From NCBI GenBank assembly GCA_003022745.1, contig PXSU01000119.1, forward strand, positions 1 to 12,094: DNA of 12,094 nt, read 5' to 3'. The notes beneath the pieces are model-generated. The model saw nothing but the letters and a program-made list of their open reading frames with translations, ran no database searches and was not told the origin of the DNA. The position numbers and the translations under genes are program-made. Below are positions 1 to 6,499 of this stretch, one piece after another; within the stretch, counting starts at the first letter, position 1; the number at the start of each line of letters is the position of its first letter. Source of the DNA: Halobacteriales archaeon SW_9_67_25 (GTDB lineage Archaea; Halobacteriota; Halobacteria; Halobacteriales; Haloarculaceae).

Positions 1-10
1 TAACGGAACT

Positions 11-16
11 TTAAAG
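11..16 (+). promoter_or_regulatory. TATA-like box of the small membrane protein gene
   Basis: TTTAAA stands 29-34 bases before the ATG at 45, the usual distance for a haloarchaeal TATA box with a very short 5' leader. No Shine-Dalgarno sequence is clear before the ATG. The assignment rests on motif and spacing only. Confidence 0.6.
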
Positions 17-44
17 ACTGCGTCAGAGCGAGTTCGGTACAAGG

Positions 45-335
45 ATGCTCGCGCCGTTACAGCTCGTCGACAGTTTCCTGCTCAACTACAACGTCGGCGA
101 CGCCCTGCTCGTCGCCTTCGCGCTGGGGTTTCTGGCGACGCTGCCGCTGAAGTCCTGGCGGGCGATCACGCTGCACATCCTCGGTTTCGGTCTCCTGTTC
201 CTGGTGGTACCCGCACAGATGCTCGCTGTCAGCACGAGTGGAGCGCACTTCCTCGCGAGCGCGCTCCAGTACAAGCTACTCGGACTGGGCCTGCTCGTCG
301 TTGCCCCGGTGCTGTACACGACCGGGAACAGGTAG
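45..335 (+). CDS. small three-helix membrane protein, haloarchaeal hypothetical
   Basis: This 96-residue protein is mostly hydrophobic. I see three likely membrane segments at about residues 19-34, 41-61 and 77-92, with short charged turns (LKSWR near 35-39, and the TTGNR tail). There are no catalytic motifs or conserved cysteines, and I do not recognise a named family. The ATG at 45 is preferred because a TATA-like TTTAAA lies about 30 bases upstream. It converges on the NAD kinase gene with only three bases between the two stop codons. A membrane location is inferred from composition; the function is unknown. The coding pattern (GC-rich third positions, sensible hydrophobic periodicity) supports a real gene over a shadow frame. 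Confidence 0.75.
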   Translation: MLAPLQLVDSFLLNYNVGDALLVAFALGFLATLPLKSWRAITLHILGFGLLFLVVPAQMLAVSTSGAHFLASALQYKLLGLGLLVVAPVLYTTGNR

Positions 336-338
336 GAG

Positions 339-1202
339 CTACGAGTCGAGTTTGTCCAGGGCGGCGAAGAAATCCAGTTGCGGGCCAGCGAGATTGACCG
401 GCGTCTCGGCTGTCGCGAGGCTGACCTCCGCCGGCGGGGTGACCGACTGCTGGATGCGGCCGTCGCTGATTGCGATGGCCCGGTCCGCGTTCTCGACGCG
501 GACGGATACCGTTGCGTCGGTATCGACCACAAGCGGCGGCATCACCGCCTCGGCACACATCTCGGTGACGAGGAGGCCATCGACACCGGGATGAACGAGC
601 GGCCCGCCCTCGCTGAGGTTGTAGGCCGTGCTCCCGGTTGTCGTGGCCACGAGGACGCCGTCGGCGTGCCCGTCGGTGTACACCGAGCCGTCGACCCGGA
701 CCGCGACGTCGAGGCCGCGGCCGTGGCCCCGCTGTGGCCCCTGGACGACTACCTCGTTGAGCGCGGGCGGGAGCCCCCAGCCGTCGCCCTCGGCGCACAG
801 CCGGTGCATCGGCCGGACGCTGGCGCTACCGGTCTCGCGGATGTCGTCGACTTCCGTGCGGACGGCCTCGACTGCCCGTCCGGGCGGGACGGCGTTCAGG
901 AATCCCACCTCGCCGAGGTTGACGCCCATGATCGGGGTCGAACCGATCCCGCGTGCGGCAAAGAGAAAGGTCCCGTCCCCCCCGACGCTGACCGCCAGGT
1001 CACACCCCGAGAGGTCCTCGACGTCAATCCCCTGTGGCGTCTCCGAGGCGGCGTCGTCCGGCCAGGCGCCCGCCTCGAAGGCCTCGCGGGTCGTCCGGTC
1101 GATGGCCACCGTCACGCCCGCGGACTGGAGGTCGTCCGCGATGGCACAGGCCAGGGAGACGGCCCTGTGGTTGTCCCGCTGTGCGACGAGCCCGACCCTC
1201 AT
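339..1202 (-). CDS. nadK: NAD kinase (ATP-NAD kinase family)
   Basis: Predicted NAD kinase, 287 aa, which phosphorylates NAD (in some archaea also NADH) to make NADP(H) in the cytoplasm. The family's diagnostic GGDGT is at residues 74-78, followed by FLFAARG. The NE of ALNEVVV is at 149-150, and TTTGSTAY, the nucleotide-binding loop, is at 187-194 followed by LSEGGPLV. Length is normal for archaeal enzymes. The start is the ATG at 1202, which gives the expected N-terminal beta strand (RVGLVAQRD). It overlaps the stop of the upstream uspA-type gene as ATGA (4 bases), so the two are almost certainly cotranscribed and translationally coupled. I see no promoter of its own. The longer open frame running upstream is a shadow inside the UspA gene. 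Confidence 0.95.
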   Translation of the reverse strand: MRVGLVAQRDNHRAVSLACAIADDLQSAGVTVAIDRTTREAFEAGAWPDDAASETPQGIDVEDLSGCDLAVSVGGDGTFLFAARGIGSTPIMGVNLGEVGFLNAVPPGRAVEAVRTEVDDIRETGSASVRPMHRLCAEGDGWGLPPALNEVVVQGPQRGHGRGLDVAVRVDGSVYTDGHADGVLVATTTGSTAYNLSEGGPLVHPGVDGLLVTEMCAEAVMPPLVVDTDATVSVRVENADRAIAISDGRIQQSVTPPAEVSLATAETPVNLAGPQLDFFAALDKLDS

Positions 1203-1633
1203 CGGACGACCGTGACGGGAACCGGCGAGCGCCGGACGATGGTCTCTGCGACACTCCCCAGCAGGACGCGCGAGACGCCCTCGCGGCCGTGGCTGCCCAT
1301 CACGACGTGGTCGACGTTCACGCCCTCGTCCTCGGCGATGGAGACGATACACCGGGCCGGCTTGCCGGTCTCGATGACCCGCTCGGTGTCGACCCCGTGC
1401 TCGATTGCTCTGGCCTCGATCTCGTCGAGGTGCTCCTCGGCGCGGTCCTGCTGGCGGTCGTACCACTCCTCCGAGGCTGCCGGAAGTGCTCTCTGGGCCG
1501 TGTAGCCCGCCTCGGCCGGATTGATGACGTGCAGCAGGACCATCGTGGCGTCGGGAAACTCCTCGAAGACGAACTCGCAGGCGTGGTCGGACGGCTCGGA
1601 GCCGTCGACTGGAACGAGGACACGCTCTACCAT
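1199..1633 (-). CDS. UspA-type universal stress protein, single domain
   Basis: A single-domain universal stress protein of 144 aa, the normal size for the family. Residues 1-11 (VERVLVPVDGS) form the first strand and phosphate-facing loop. The ATP-binding signature G-x2-G-x9-G-S is present: GSHG at 113-116 and GS at 126-127, followed by VAETIVRRSPVPVTVVR, the typical C-terminal strand. It is therefore expected to be of the ATP-binding type, probably dimeric and cytoplasmic. The ATG at 1633 gives exactly the family N terminus. It is the first gene of a two-gene operon with NAD kinase, whose ATG overlaps its TGA. The intergenic space to the divergent SppA gene is 211 bases; only a weak TATA candidate is visible upstream (around 1657-1664), so its promoter is uncertain. 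Confidence 0.95.
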   Translation of the reverse strand: MVERVLVPVDGSEPSDHACEFVFEEFPDATMVLLHVINPAEAGYTAQRALPAASEEWYDRQQDRAEEHLDEIEARAIEHGVDTERVIETGKPARCIVSIAEDEGVNVDHVVMGSHGREGVSRVLLGSVAETIVRRSPVPVTVVR

Positions 1634-1773
1634 GCCCGGAGATGGGACGGCAGGGACCGTCAACGTTCGGGTCCTCGCAGCGACCGCTGGAAGGAGTTGC
1701 CGTGTCGACCGCGTCGCGTCCTGCGGTCGGTCCGGTACTGACCCGGGGCGGTCACTATCGGGCGAAGCGGGAG

Positions 1774-1805
1774 TGGCCACGTTCCTCGTCGGTGTCCCGT
1801 GGCCA
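1774..1805. repeat. 8-bp inverted repeat upstream of the SppA-type gene
   Basis: TGGCCACG at 1774-1781 and its exact complement CGTGGCCA at 1798-1805 are separated by 16 bases, immediately upstream of the TATA-like box at 1816-1821. It could be an operator for the divergent uspA/sppA region. At this GC content an 8-bp match is not strong, so it is a candidate only. Confidence 0.3.
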
Positions 1806-1815
1806 GGACAGGGCA

Positions 1816-1821
1816 CTTTAG
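1816..1821 (+). promoter_or_regulatory. TATA-like box of the SppA-type gene
   Basis: CTTTAG is centred about 27 bases before the ATG at 1845, matching haloarchaeal leaderless promoter geometry. It supports the choice of 1845 as the start. The promoter appears intact although the gene behind it is broken. Confidence 0.55.
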
Positions 1822-1844
1822 TCGCCGGTGTCCCAGGGGACGGT

Positions 1845-2803
1845 ATGCGCGTACTGGATACACTCGCCAGGGCAGTCGTCTTCCTCGCAGTCGTGGCTGT
1901 CGTCGCCGTCGCCGGCTGGTTCGCGTTCGTCGCGTATCCGACCTCGATGACCGACATCGTGGGCGTGTTGCTGGTCGGTGTGCTGGTCCTCGCCGGGGCA
2001 AGAGTTGCCGGCAACGCCGCCGTGTCGCTGGCCCCCGGGTACAACGTCGCGGAGGTAGCCGTCGAGGGGCCGATCACCCGCGACGGCGGGGGCGGGCCGC
2101 TCGCGAACGCCCCGGTCGGGGCCGCCGCCGAGGAGATCGTCGAACAGATCGAGCGCGCCGACGGGAACCGCGGCGTCGAGGCGCTACTCCTCCGCCTGAA
2201 CACGCCCGGCGGGGAGATCGTCCCGAGCCAGGATATCCGGCTAGCTGCCGAGCGCTTCGAGGGGCCGACAGTCGCCTACGCGACGGACGTCTGTGCCAGC
2301 GGGGGCTACGAGATCGCCGCCGGCTGTGACGAACTCTGGGCCCGCGAGGGTTCCATCGTCGGCTCCATCGGCGTCGTCGGCTCGCGGGTCAACCTCGCGG
2401 ACCTGGCCGACCGGCTCGGCGTCTCCTACGAGCAGTTCACCGCCGGCGAGTACAAGGACGCCGGCACGAGTATCTCCAGGGCATCGTCGACGACTACTAC
2501 GACCAGTTCGTCGCCGACGTCGTCGAGGGCCGGGACCTCGATGCCGAGACGATCCGGGACACCGAGGCCCGCGTCTACCTGGGCGAACAGGCCCTGGAGG
2601 TGGGGCTGGTCGACGAACTCGGCACCCGCGAGGACGTGACCGACCGCATCGAGAGCGAACTCGGAGAGGAGGTCGCAGTCGAGGAGTTCGAACCCGACCA
2701 GGGACTGGCCGGCCGCCTCCAGGGCGGTGCCGGTCGGGTCGCCTACGCGTTCGGGGCCGGTCTGGCGAGCGTCGTCGTCGACGACGAGTTCTCGGTTCGC
2801 TGA
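1845..2803 (+). pseudogene. sppA: SppA/SohB-type S49 signal peptide peptidase, disrupted by a deletion/frameshift near 2468
   Basis: Family S49 membrane serine proteases degrade cleaved signal peptides. The first frame starts at ATG 1845 and has two membrane segments (about residues 9-30 and 36-56), the S49 core strand (NVAEVAVEGPI, 67-77), RLNTPGGE (117-124) and the nucleophile motif ASGGY with Ser152. The catalytic lysine region GEYKDAGT (201-208, Lys204) is also present. Immediately after it the frame changes: at codon T208 (2466-2468) the protein should continue with roughly ten residues, but the matching sequence resumes in another frame at 2468 (EYLQGIVDDYYDQFV), running on through RVYLGEQALEVGLVDELG to the stop at 2801-2803. 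The span is 959 bases, one short of a multiple of three, consistent with loss of about 31 bases. The unbroken first frame would instead end at 2639 with a nonsense tail. The TGA directly abuts the convergent prenyltransferase stop. Either a genuine recent pseudogene or an assembly error; the promoter and both halves look otherwise well preserved. Confidence 0.85.
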
Positions 2804-3658
2804 CTACGCCAGCGGCCGGAACCACACCGCCGCCACGAGCACCGCGAGAAAGAGGTACGACCCGCGGATGAGCAACATTGTCGCGGTCTCGGGGTCGGCC
2901 CGCCAGGCCACCGCGGCGACGGCGCCGAAGGCCACGGCAGCCAGCCCTGCAGCCGGCGGTATCCCTGGCAGCGCAAGCGCGAGTGCGACCACGGCGACCA
3001 TCCCTCCGATCATCAACCCGAAGGCCGTGAGCCGGGCGCGTGTCGGGCCGAGGACGACCGCTACCGTGCGCTTGTCGATCGAGCTGTCGTAGTCGTAGTC
3101 CTGTGCGTCGTCGATGACCTTGATGCCCGAGAGGATGGTGACGAACACGGCCGCCAGTGCCAGGACGGTCGGGCCGAGCGTCGTCGCCTGGACGTAGTAG
3201 CCCCCGAGGAGCGCGAACCCGATGCCGAGGGGATAGCCGGCGGTCGCGCCGACGGGGTTCGTATCGAGCTGGGGCGCGTGGTTGACGGCGATGAGCCAGC
3301 CGGGCAGGGTCAGGAGTCCGGCCCAGACATCCACGAGGGCGACGATGGCCCCGAGACAGATGAAAAAGGCCATTGATGCTCCGGCGAGGGCGAGCCAACA
3401 ACCGCGCGCAGTGAGTGGGTGGTCGTCGTCCTCCGCGCGGACGTGGAAGTCGACGTAGCCGTCAGTGACGTGCGCCGTGTAGAGGGCGAAGAAGGCGGCC
3501 GCCGCGTGCAGGACGGCCAGCCCCGTCGAGGGAAGGCCACCGAGGACGGCACCGAACCAGGACGTCGCGAGAGGCGGGAGCATGAAGACGGGGTGGACCT
3601 GCGAGGCCAGCGCCCGGACAGCCCCCACGGGTCCCGGGTCGTGACGGGCGACTGCCAT
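2804..3658 (-). CDS. UbiA-family membrane prenyltransferase
   Basis: An integral-membrane prenyltransferase of the UbiA superfamily, 284 aa, which transfers a polyprenyl group from its diphosphate to an acceptor in the membrane. The first aspartate-rich, Mg-diphosphate-binding motif appears as DGYVDFHVRAEDDDHPLT (residues 66-83), and the second as DDAQDYDYDSSIDKRT (183-198), followed by VAVVLG as is usual in the family. About seven to eight hydrophobic helices surround these loops. Its substrate cannot be read from sequence: haloarchaeal members make archaeal lipids, menaquinone or bacterioruberin carotenoids. I see no neighbour that decides it; the amine-oxidase-like gene at 6500 is too far away to count. 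ATG 3658 is supported by an A-run TATA box 26-31 bases upstream. It ends one base after the SppA stop, convergent. Confidence 0.9.
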   Translation of the reverse strand: MAVARHDPGPVGAVRALASQVHPVFMLPPLATSWFGAVLGGLPSTGLAVLHAAAAFFALYTAHVTDGYVDFHVRAEDDDHPLTARGCWLALAGASMAFFICLGAIVALVDVWAGLLTLPGWLIAVNHAPQLDTNPVGATAGYPLGIGFALLGGYYVQATTLGPTVLALAAVFVTILSGIKVIDDAQDYDYDSSIDKRTVAVVLGPTRARLTAFGLMIGGMVAVVALALALPGIPPAAGLAAVAFGAVAAVAWRADPETATMLLIRGSYLFLAVLVAAVWFRPLA

Positions 3659-3683
3659 GCAAACTAACTCGACGGGCGAGGAG

Positions 3684-3689
3684 AAAAAA
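3684..3689 (-). promoter_or_regulatory. TATA-like box of the UbiA-family gene; possible T-tract terminator of the gene upstream
   Basis: On the minus strand this is a run of six T, 26-31 bases before the ATG at 3658, the expected place for a TATA box. Together with a second T tract at 3697-3700 it also lies just after the stop of the minus-strand gene ending at 3728, so it could serve as an archaeal poly-U terminator for that gene too. Confidence 0.6.
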
Positions 3690-3727
3690 GCGGGGGAAAA
3701 CGGTTTGGCCCCGTAGCGACCGCGGGG

Positions 3728-4123
3728 TCACTGCCAGCGCGACTGGTCGAAGACGACCGCCGAGACCCGCGAGGCGAGGTCGCGGGCCTGGCTCTCGGTG
3801 GCGGCGTGGAGGTCACCGGATATCGGGCCGGTTTCACCGCCCACGCCCTCGGACTCGGACTCGGAGACAGGGTCGGTCCGGGGCCCGGCCACGCTGGCGG
3901 TCGGATAGGAGCGCCACTCGCGGACCCGACGGCGCAGTGTCGCCAGCGCGTCGGGAGCGAGTTCCGTCCCGAGGTGGCCGAGGTCGTACCGGACGATGAA
4001 CCCACGGCGGGCGTTCCGGACCGCGATCACGGGCTGGCCGCGCTCGGCCCACTCGGCCCAGAGGACGCGCCACTCCTCGCACGTGTCGTAGACCGGGACG
4101 TGGTGGGGCGAGAGCTGGTCCAT
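3728..4123 (-). CDS. hypothetical protein, 131 aa, unrecognised
   Basis: A soluble protein of 131 aa that I do not recognise. Residues 1-78 look like a compact alpha/beta domain: TCEEWRVLWAEWAERGQPVIAVRNARRGF at 14-42 reads as an amphipathic helix followed by a strand, then a basic helix LRRRVREW at 63-70. A low-complexity acidic linker follows (VSESESEG, about 86-93), where the DNA holds three tandem copies of CTCGGA at 3848-3865. A C-terminal helix (about 107-126) ends in DQSRWQ. There are no signal peptide, membrane segments or metal motifs. ATG 4123 is supported by a TATA-like CCTATAGG 22-29 bases upstream. It reads toward the UbiA-family gene, 69 bases away, but that gene has its own promoter. 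Confidence 0.75.
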   Translation of the reverse strand: MDQLSPHHVPVYDTCEEWRVLWAEWAERGQPVIAVRNARRGFIVRYDLGHLGTELAPDALATLRRRVREWRSYPTASVAGPRTDPVSESESEGVGGETGPISGDLHAATESQARDLASRVSAVVFDQSRWQ

Positions 4124-4144
4124 ACCCGGCGTAGTGGCCGGGAA

Positions 4145-4153
4145 CCTATAGGG
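4145..4153 (-). promoter_or_regulatory. TATA-like box of the 131-aa protein gene
   Basis: The minus strand reads CCCTATAGG, centred about 26 bases before the ATG at 4123. It fits a short-leader haloarchaeal promoter and supports that start. Confidence 0.55.
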
Positions 4154-4278
4154 ATATCGTAGCCGGCCGGCAGCCGGTCGGTCCCCGCCCGGTCGCGGTA
4201 TCGCCACGCGCAAACGAGAGAGCGAGGACAGCCGCCGGGAGCGGGACCTGTCGGACCCGGCGGTCGAACGGCGCCCGG

Positions 4279-4452
4279 ATGGTCGTCGTCGCCAAGTCAG
4301 AGGAGTTTCCGGCCGAACGGATCGAATCACTCCCGATAGAGGGGAGCGTCGCCGGCCAGACCTACCGGACGGGCGAGACCTGTATCGTCGACGACGCGTC
4401 CACGCACCCGGTGGCCAATCCACAGGGGCCCTACGAGAGCGGCCGGTCCGGG
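4279..4452 (+). pseudogene. remnant of a GAF-domain sensor/regulator gene
   Basis: A 58-residue stretch (from MVVVAKSEEF at 4279 to YESGRSG ending at 4452) reads as the middle of a GAF domain of the kind found in haloarchaeal histidine kinases and bacterio-opsin-activator-type regulators. It has a basic/acidic strand, then IEGSVAGQTYRTGETCIVDD (residues 20-39), where the G-x-AG-x-TYRTGE-x-x-VDD pattern is characteristic, then NPQGPYESG (47-55). The expected continuation (a strand like S-V-P-L-G followed by GVFQ) is missing: homology stops at about 4452, 14 bases before the 3' end of the aminotransferase gene. The start is missing too, because codons before 4279 do not resemble a GAF N-terminal half. 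A neighbouring frame at about 4203-4278 encodes a charged RKRESED/RRERDL-like helix that might be its linker, frameshifted. No promoter or output domain is present. The family assignment is from motif recall. Confidence 0.65.
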
Positions 4453-4466
4453 CGTCCACCCAGCGG

Positions 4467-5588
4467 TCACCGTACTGCCGCGGTCGCCGCGTCCATGGCT
4501 TCGAGTGCCTCTTTCAGCGTCTCGATGTCGACGGCATAGGAGATGCGCGCGTAGCCGGCTCCGGCGTCGCCGAAGGCCTCCCCGGGGACGACGACGACGC
4601 CGCGGTCGATGACCTCGTCAACCCATCCTTCGGGAACCTCGGGCATCGCGTAGAACGCGCCCTCCGGCGTGGGACACCGGAGACCGATGTCGGCGAGGCC
4701 ATCCAGCAGCACGTCCCGGCGCTGCTCGAACGCGGCGACCATCTCCTCGACGGCGTCCTGGGGACCGGACAGCGCCGCCTCCGCGGCGTACTGTGAGGGG
4801 GCCGCCGCGCAGGCCTGGGCGTACTGGTGGACCCGCAACATCCGCTCGATCCGCTCGTGGCTCGCTGTCACCCACCCGAGCCGCCAGCCCGTCATCGAGT
4901 AGGTCTTCGAGCAGGCGCCGACGACGGCCACGTTGTCGCTCTCTGCGAACTCCGCGGGCGAGCGGTACTCGCCCTCGAATACGATGTGCTCGTAGACCTC
5001 GTCGCTGAGACAGAGCACGTCGTGCTCGTCCGCGATGCGTGCGAACTCGCGCATGTCCTCGACGGACTGGACTGCGCCGGTGGGATTCGCGGGGCTGTTG
5101 ACGACGAAGGCCGCCGTCTCGCCGGTGAGGGCCGCCTCGACGGCCGCCGGGTCCAGGGTGAGGTCGTCCCGGAGCGCGACGGGACAGGGCTGCCCGCCCG
5201 CCAGGCGGGTCAGCGCGTCGTAGGAGACGAACCCGGGGTCCGGGATGAGGACCTGCTGACCGATGTCAACGTGGGCCTCCAGCGCGATGTGCAGCGCCTC
5301 GCTGCCCCCCGCGGTGGCGATGACGTTCTCGGGGTCGATATCGAGGTCGCTGTCGCGGGCGTACTTTTCCGCGATGGCCTCCCGCAGCGACCGGGTGCCC
5401 TTGTTGGAGGTGTAGGCGTCGGCCTTCCCCCCGGCGATTGCCTCGCGGGCGGCCTCGCGGGCGTGTTCGGGGGTCGGGAAGTCCGGCTGTCCCAGCCCGA
5501 GGTTGATGGCGTCCTCGCCGGCCGCCTCGAACACTTCGCGGATGCCGCTTATCGATACCTGCTCGACGCGCGCGGAGAACCCGGTCAT
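4467..5588 (-). CDS. PLP-dependent class I/II aminotransferase (aspartate-aminotransferase family)
   Basis: A fold-type I aminotransferase of 373 aa, cytoplasmic, moving an amino group from an amino acid to a 2-oxo acid. Landmarks in order: LGLGQPDFPTP (30-40), the substrate entry region; YTSNKGTRSLREAI (59-72); GGSEALH (94-100), the phosphate-side loop; NSPANPTG (164-171) with the cofactor Asn168; SDEVYE (195-200) with Asp196 and Tyr199; SKTYSMTGWRLGW (227-239) with the PLP lysine Lys228; and YARISYA (346-352) with the carboxylate-binding Arg348. All key residues are present, so it should be active. The exact donor (aspartate, alanine or aromatic) cannot be fixed from sequence. ATG 5588 is supported by a TATA-like GAATTATC about 28 bases upstream. 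It is divergent from the metallophosphoesterase gene across an 80-bp palindrome. Confidence 0.95.
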   Translation of the reverse strand: MTGFSARVEQVSISGIREVFEAAGEDAINLGLGQPDFPTPEHAREAAREAIAGGKADAYTSNKGTRSLREAIAEKYARDSDLDIDPENVIATAGGSEALHIALEAHVDIGQQVLIPDPGFVSYDALTRLAGGQPCPVALRDDLTLDPAAVEAALTGETAAFVVNSPANPTGAVQSVEDMREFARIADEHDVLCLSDEVYEHIVFEGEYRSPAEFAESDNVAVVGACSKTYSMTGWRLGWVTASHERIERMLRVHQYAQACAAAPSQYAAEAALSGPQDAVEEMVAAFEQRRDVLLDGLADIGLRCPTPEGAFYAMPEVPEGWVDEVIDRGVVVVPGEAFGDAGAGYARISYAVDIETLKEALEAMDAATAAVR

Positions 5589-5612
5589 ACCACTTCCCGC
5601 GGCCCGCGGCCC

Positions 5613-5620
5613 GATAATTC
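5613..5620 (-). promoter_or_regulatory. TATA-like box of the aminotransferase gene
   Basis: The minus strand reads GAATTATC, centred 28 bases before the ATG at 5588. The edge of the 80-bp palindrome begins only three bases further upstream, so a protein bound there would touch the BRE/TATA region. Confidence 0.6.
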
Positions 5621-5623
5621 TTG

Positions 5624-5703
5624 ATACTGCCGGCTGTAACGACGTGAAGATATTCGACCCCCCGTGGGGTCGAAATTGCTCACGGGCCTACAGCCGGCAG
5701 TAT
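5624..5703. repeat. 80-bp imperfect palindrome between two divergent promoters
   Basis: Two 38-base arms surround a CCGT loop at 5662-5665. The outer 15 bases are a perfect inverted repeat: ATACTGCCGGCTGTA at 5624-5638 and TACAGCCGGCAGTAT at 5689-5703. The inner 9 bases pair perfectly too (TTCGACCCC at 5653-5661 with GGGGTCGAA at 5666-5674), and CGTGA/TCACG pair in the middle; eight positions mismatch. The element fills the space between the TATA-like boxes of the aminotransferase (5613-5620) and the metallophosphoesterase (5727-5732). It could be a multi-site operator, a cruciform or RNA hairpin, or a very short MITE-like element with 15-bp ends. I see no clear target-site duplication in the flanks. 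Confidence 0.85.
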
Positions 5704-5726
5704 GAGGTCTCCCTGCCGACGGCAGA

Positions 5727-5732
5727 CCTTTG
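5727..5732 (+). promoter_or_regulatory. TATA-like box of the metallophosphoesterase gene
   Basis: CCTTTG is centred 27 bases before the GTG at 5757. It is weak by sequence, but its spacing supports GTG 5757 as the start, with the upstream TTG at 5730 falling inside the box itself. Confidence 0.4.
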
Positions 5733-5756
5733 CCCGTCCCTCCCCGAGTCAGCGAC

Positions 5757-6461
5757 GTGTCCACTGGTCCGGCCCCCGACACACTCGAGGGCGTGACAGT
5801 CGCCGAGCGCGCGCTCGTGGTCGAGGAGACGCTGGTCGTTACAGACCTGCACGTCGGCCGGGGGCCGTCCTCGAACGTGACCCTCCCTGTCGGTGACGGC
5901 TCGGAGATGGTCGAGCGCTTCGAGTCGCTGCTGACGAGGTACGACCCGGCGGAGGCAGTCGTCGCGGGCGACCTGCTGCACTCGTTTCGGACCGTCCCGC
6001 GGACGGTCGAGCGCGTCGTTGACGGGTTCGCAGCCGCCGCACGCGATGCGGGTGCGCGACTCGTCGTCACGCCCGGCAACCACGACACGATGCTCGACTC
6101 GGTGTGGTCGGGACCGACCGTCGAGTCCCATCGGATCGGCGAAACCGTCGTCTGTCACGGCCACGTGGAACCGGACCGGACCGCCGAGCGATACGTGGTC
6201 GGCCACGACCACCCGACCATCACCATCGAGGGCCAGCGCCGGCCCTGTCTGCTCGCGGGCGACGGCGTCTACCGCGGCGCGGACGTCGTGATGGTCCCGG
6301 CGTTCAACCGCCTGCTGCGGGGCGTCGAGGTCAACCACATGACAGCGGACGAGTTCATGTCGCCGCTGGTGACCGACGCCGACGCGTTCGCGCCCATCGT
6401 CCTCGACGGCGACGAACCGCTCGTGTTCCCGCCGCTGGGGGAATTTCGCCACCGGCTGTGA
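5757..6461 (+). CDS. calcineurin-like metallophosphoesterase
   Basis: A dimetal phosphoesterase of 234 aa. All metal-site motifs of the calcineurin-like superfamily are in order (numbering from the GTG at 5757): TDLHVG (D30, H32), GDLLH (D72), GNHD (N108, H109, D110), CHGH (H134, H136) and GHDHP (H150, H152). This compact single-domain form, with the two late GH motifs close together, is the type often annotated as an ICC/YfcE-like or DNA-ligase-associated phosphoesterase in archaea. No ligase or helicase partner is next to it here, so the substrate is open. Start choice: GTG 5757 has a TATA-like box at -27. TTG 5730 would add nine residues and GTG 5793 would remove twelve; neither affects the catalytic core. 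It converges on the FAD oxidoreductase gene, 38 bases away. Confidence 0.88.
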   Translation: MSTGPAPDTLEGVTVAERALVVEETLVVTDLHVGRGPSSNVTLPVGDGSEMVERFESLLTRYDPAEAVVAGDLLHSFRTVPRTVERVVDGFAAAARDAGARLVVTPGNHDTMLDSVWSGPTVESHRIGETVVCHGHVEPDRTAERYVVGHDHPTITIEGQRRPCLLAGDGVYRGADVVMVPAFNRLLRGVEVNHMTADEFMSPLVTDADAFAPIVLDGDEPLVFPPLGEFRHRL

Positions 6462-6499
6462 CGCCGGGCAACAGGGGCCTTCAGGTGGGCTGTCCGGAC

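Larger units (their letters stand above)
4124..4466. other. 343-bp stretch without an intact gene
   Basis: This gap between two minus-strand genes holds the promoter of the 131-aa protein gene (4145-4153), GC-rich near-palindromic sequence around 4160-4180 (CCGGCCGG cores), and the GAF-domain relic. I see no tRNA, terminator hairpin or intact open frame. Confidence 0.6.

Noticed and set aside
378-1505. 375-codon + strand frame opposite NAD kinase and UspA
   Set aside because: The opposite strand encodes two clear families with full motifs; this frame shows none and crosses both genes.
1634-1844. Possible small gene in the 211-bp space between UspA and the SppA-type gene
   Set aside because: Open frames here are continuations of shadow frames without a TATA box at the right distance or plausible protein composition; the space fits divergent control sequence.
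2455-2475. Programmed ribosomal frameshift in the SppA-type gene
   Set aside because: There is no slippery run at the junction, and about ten family residues are missing as well as the frame, so deletion explains it better.
2241-3401. 386-codon minus-strand frame over SppA and the prenyltransferase
   Set aside because: It is arginine-rich without motifs, and overlaps the well-supported UbiA-family gene in another frame.
3848-3865. Three tandem CTCGGA hexamers in the 131-aa protein gene as a phase-variable tract
   Set aside because: Only three copies, in frame, encoding an ordinary acidic Ser-Glu linker; too short to propose switching.
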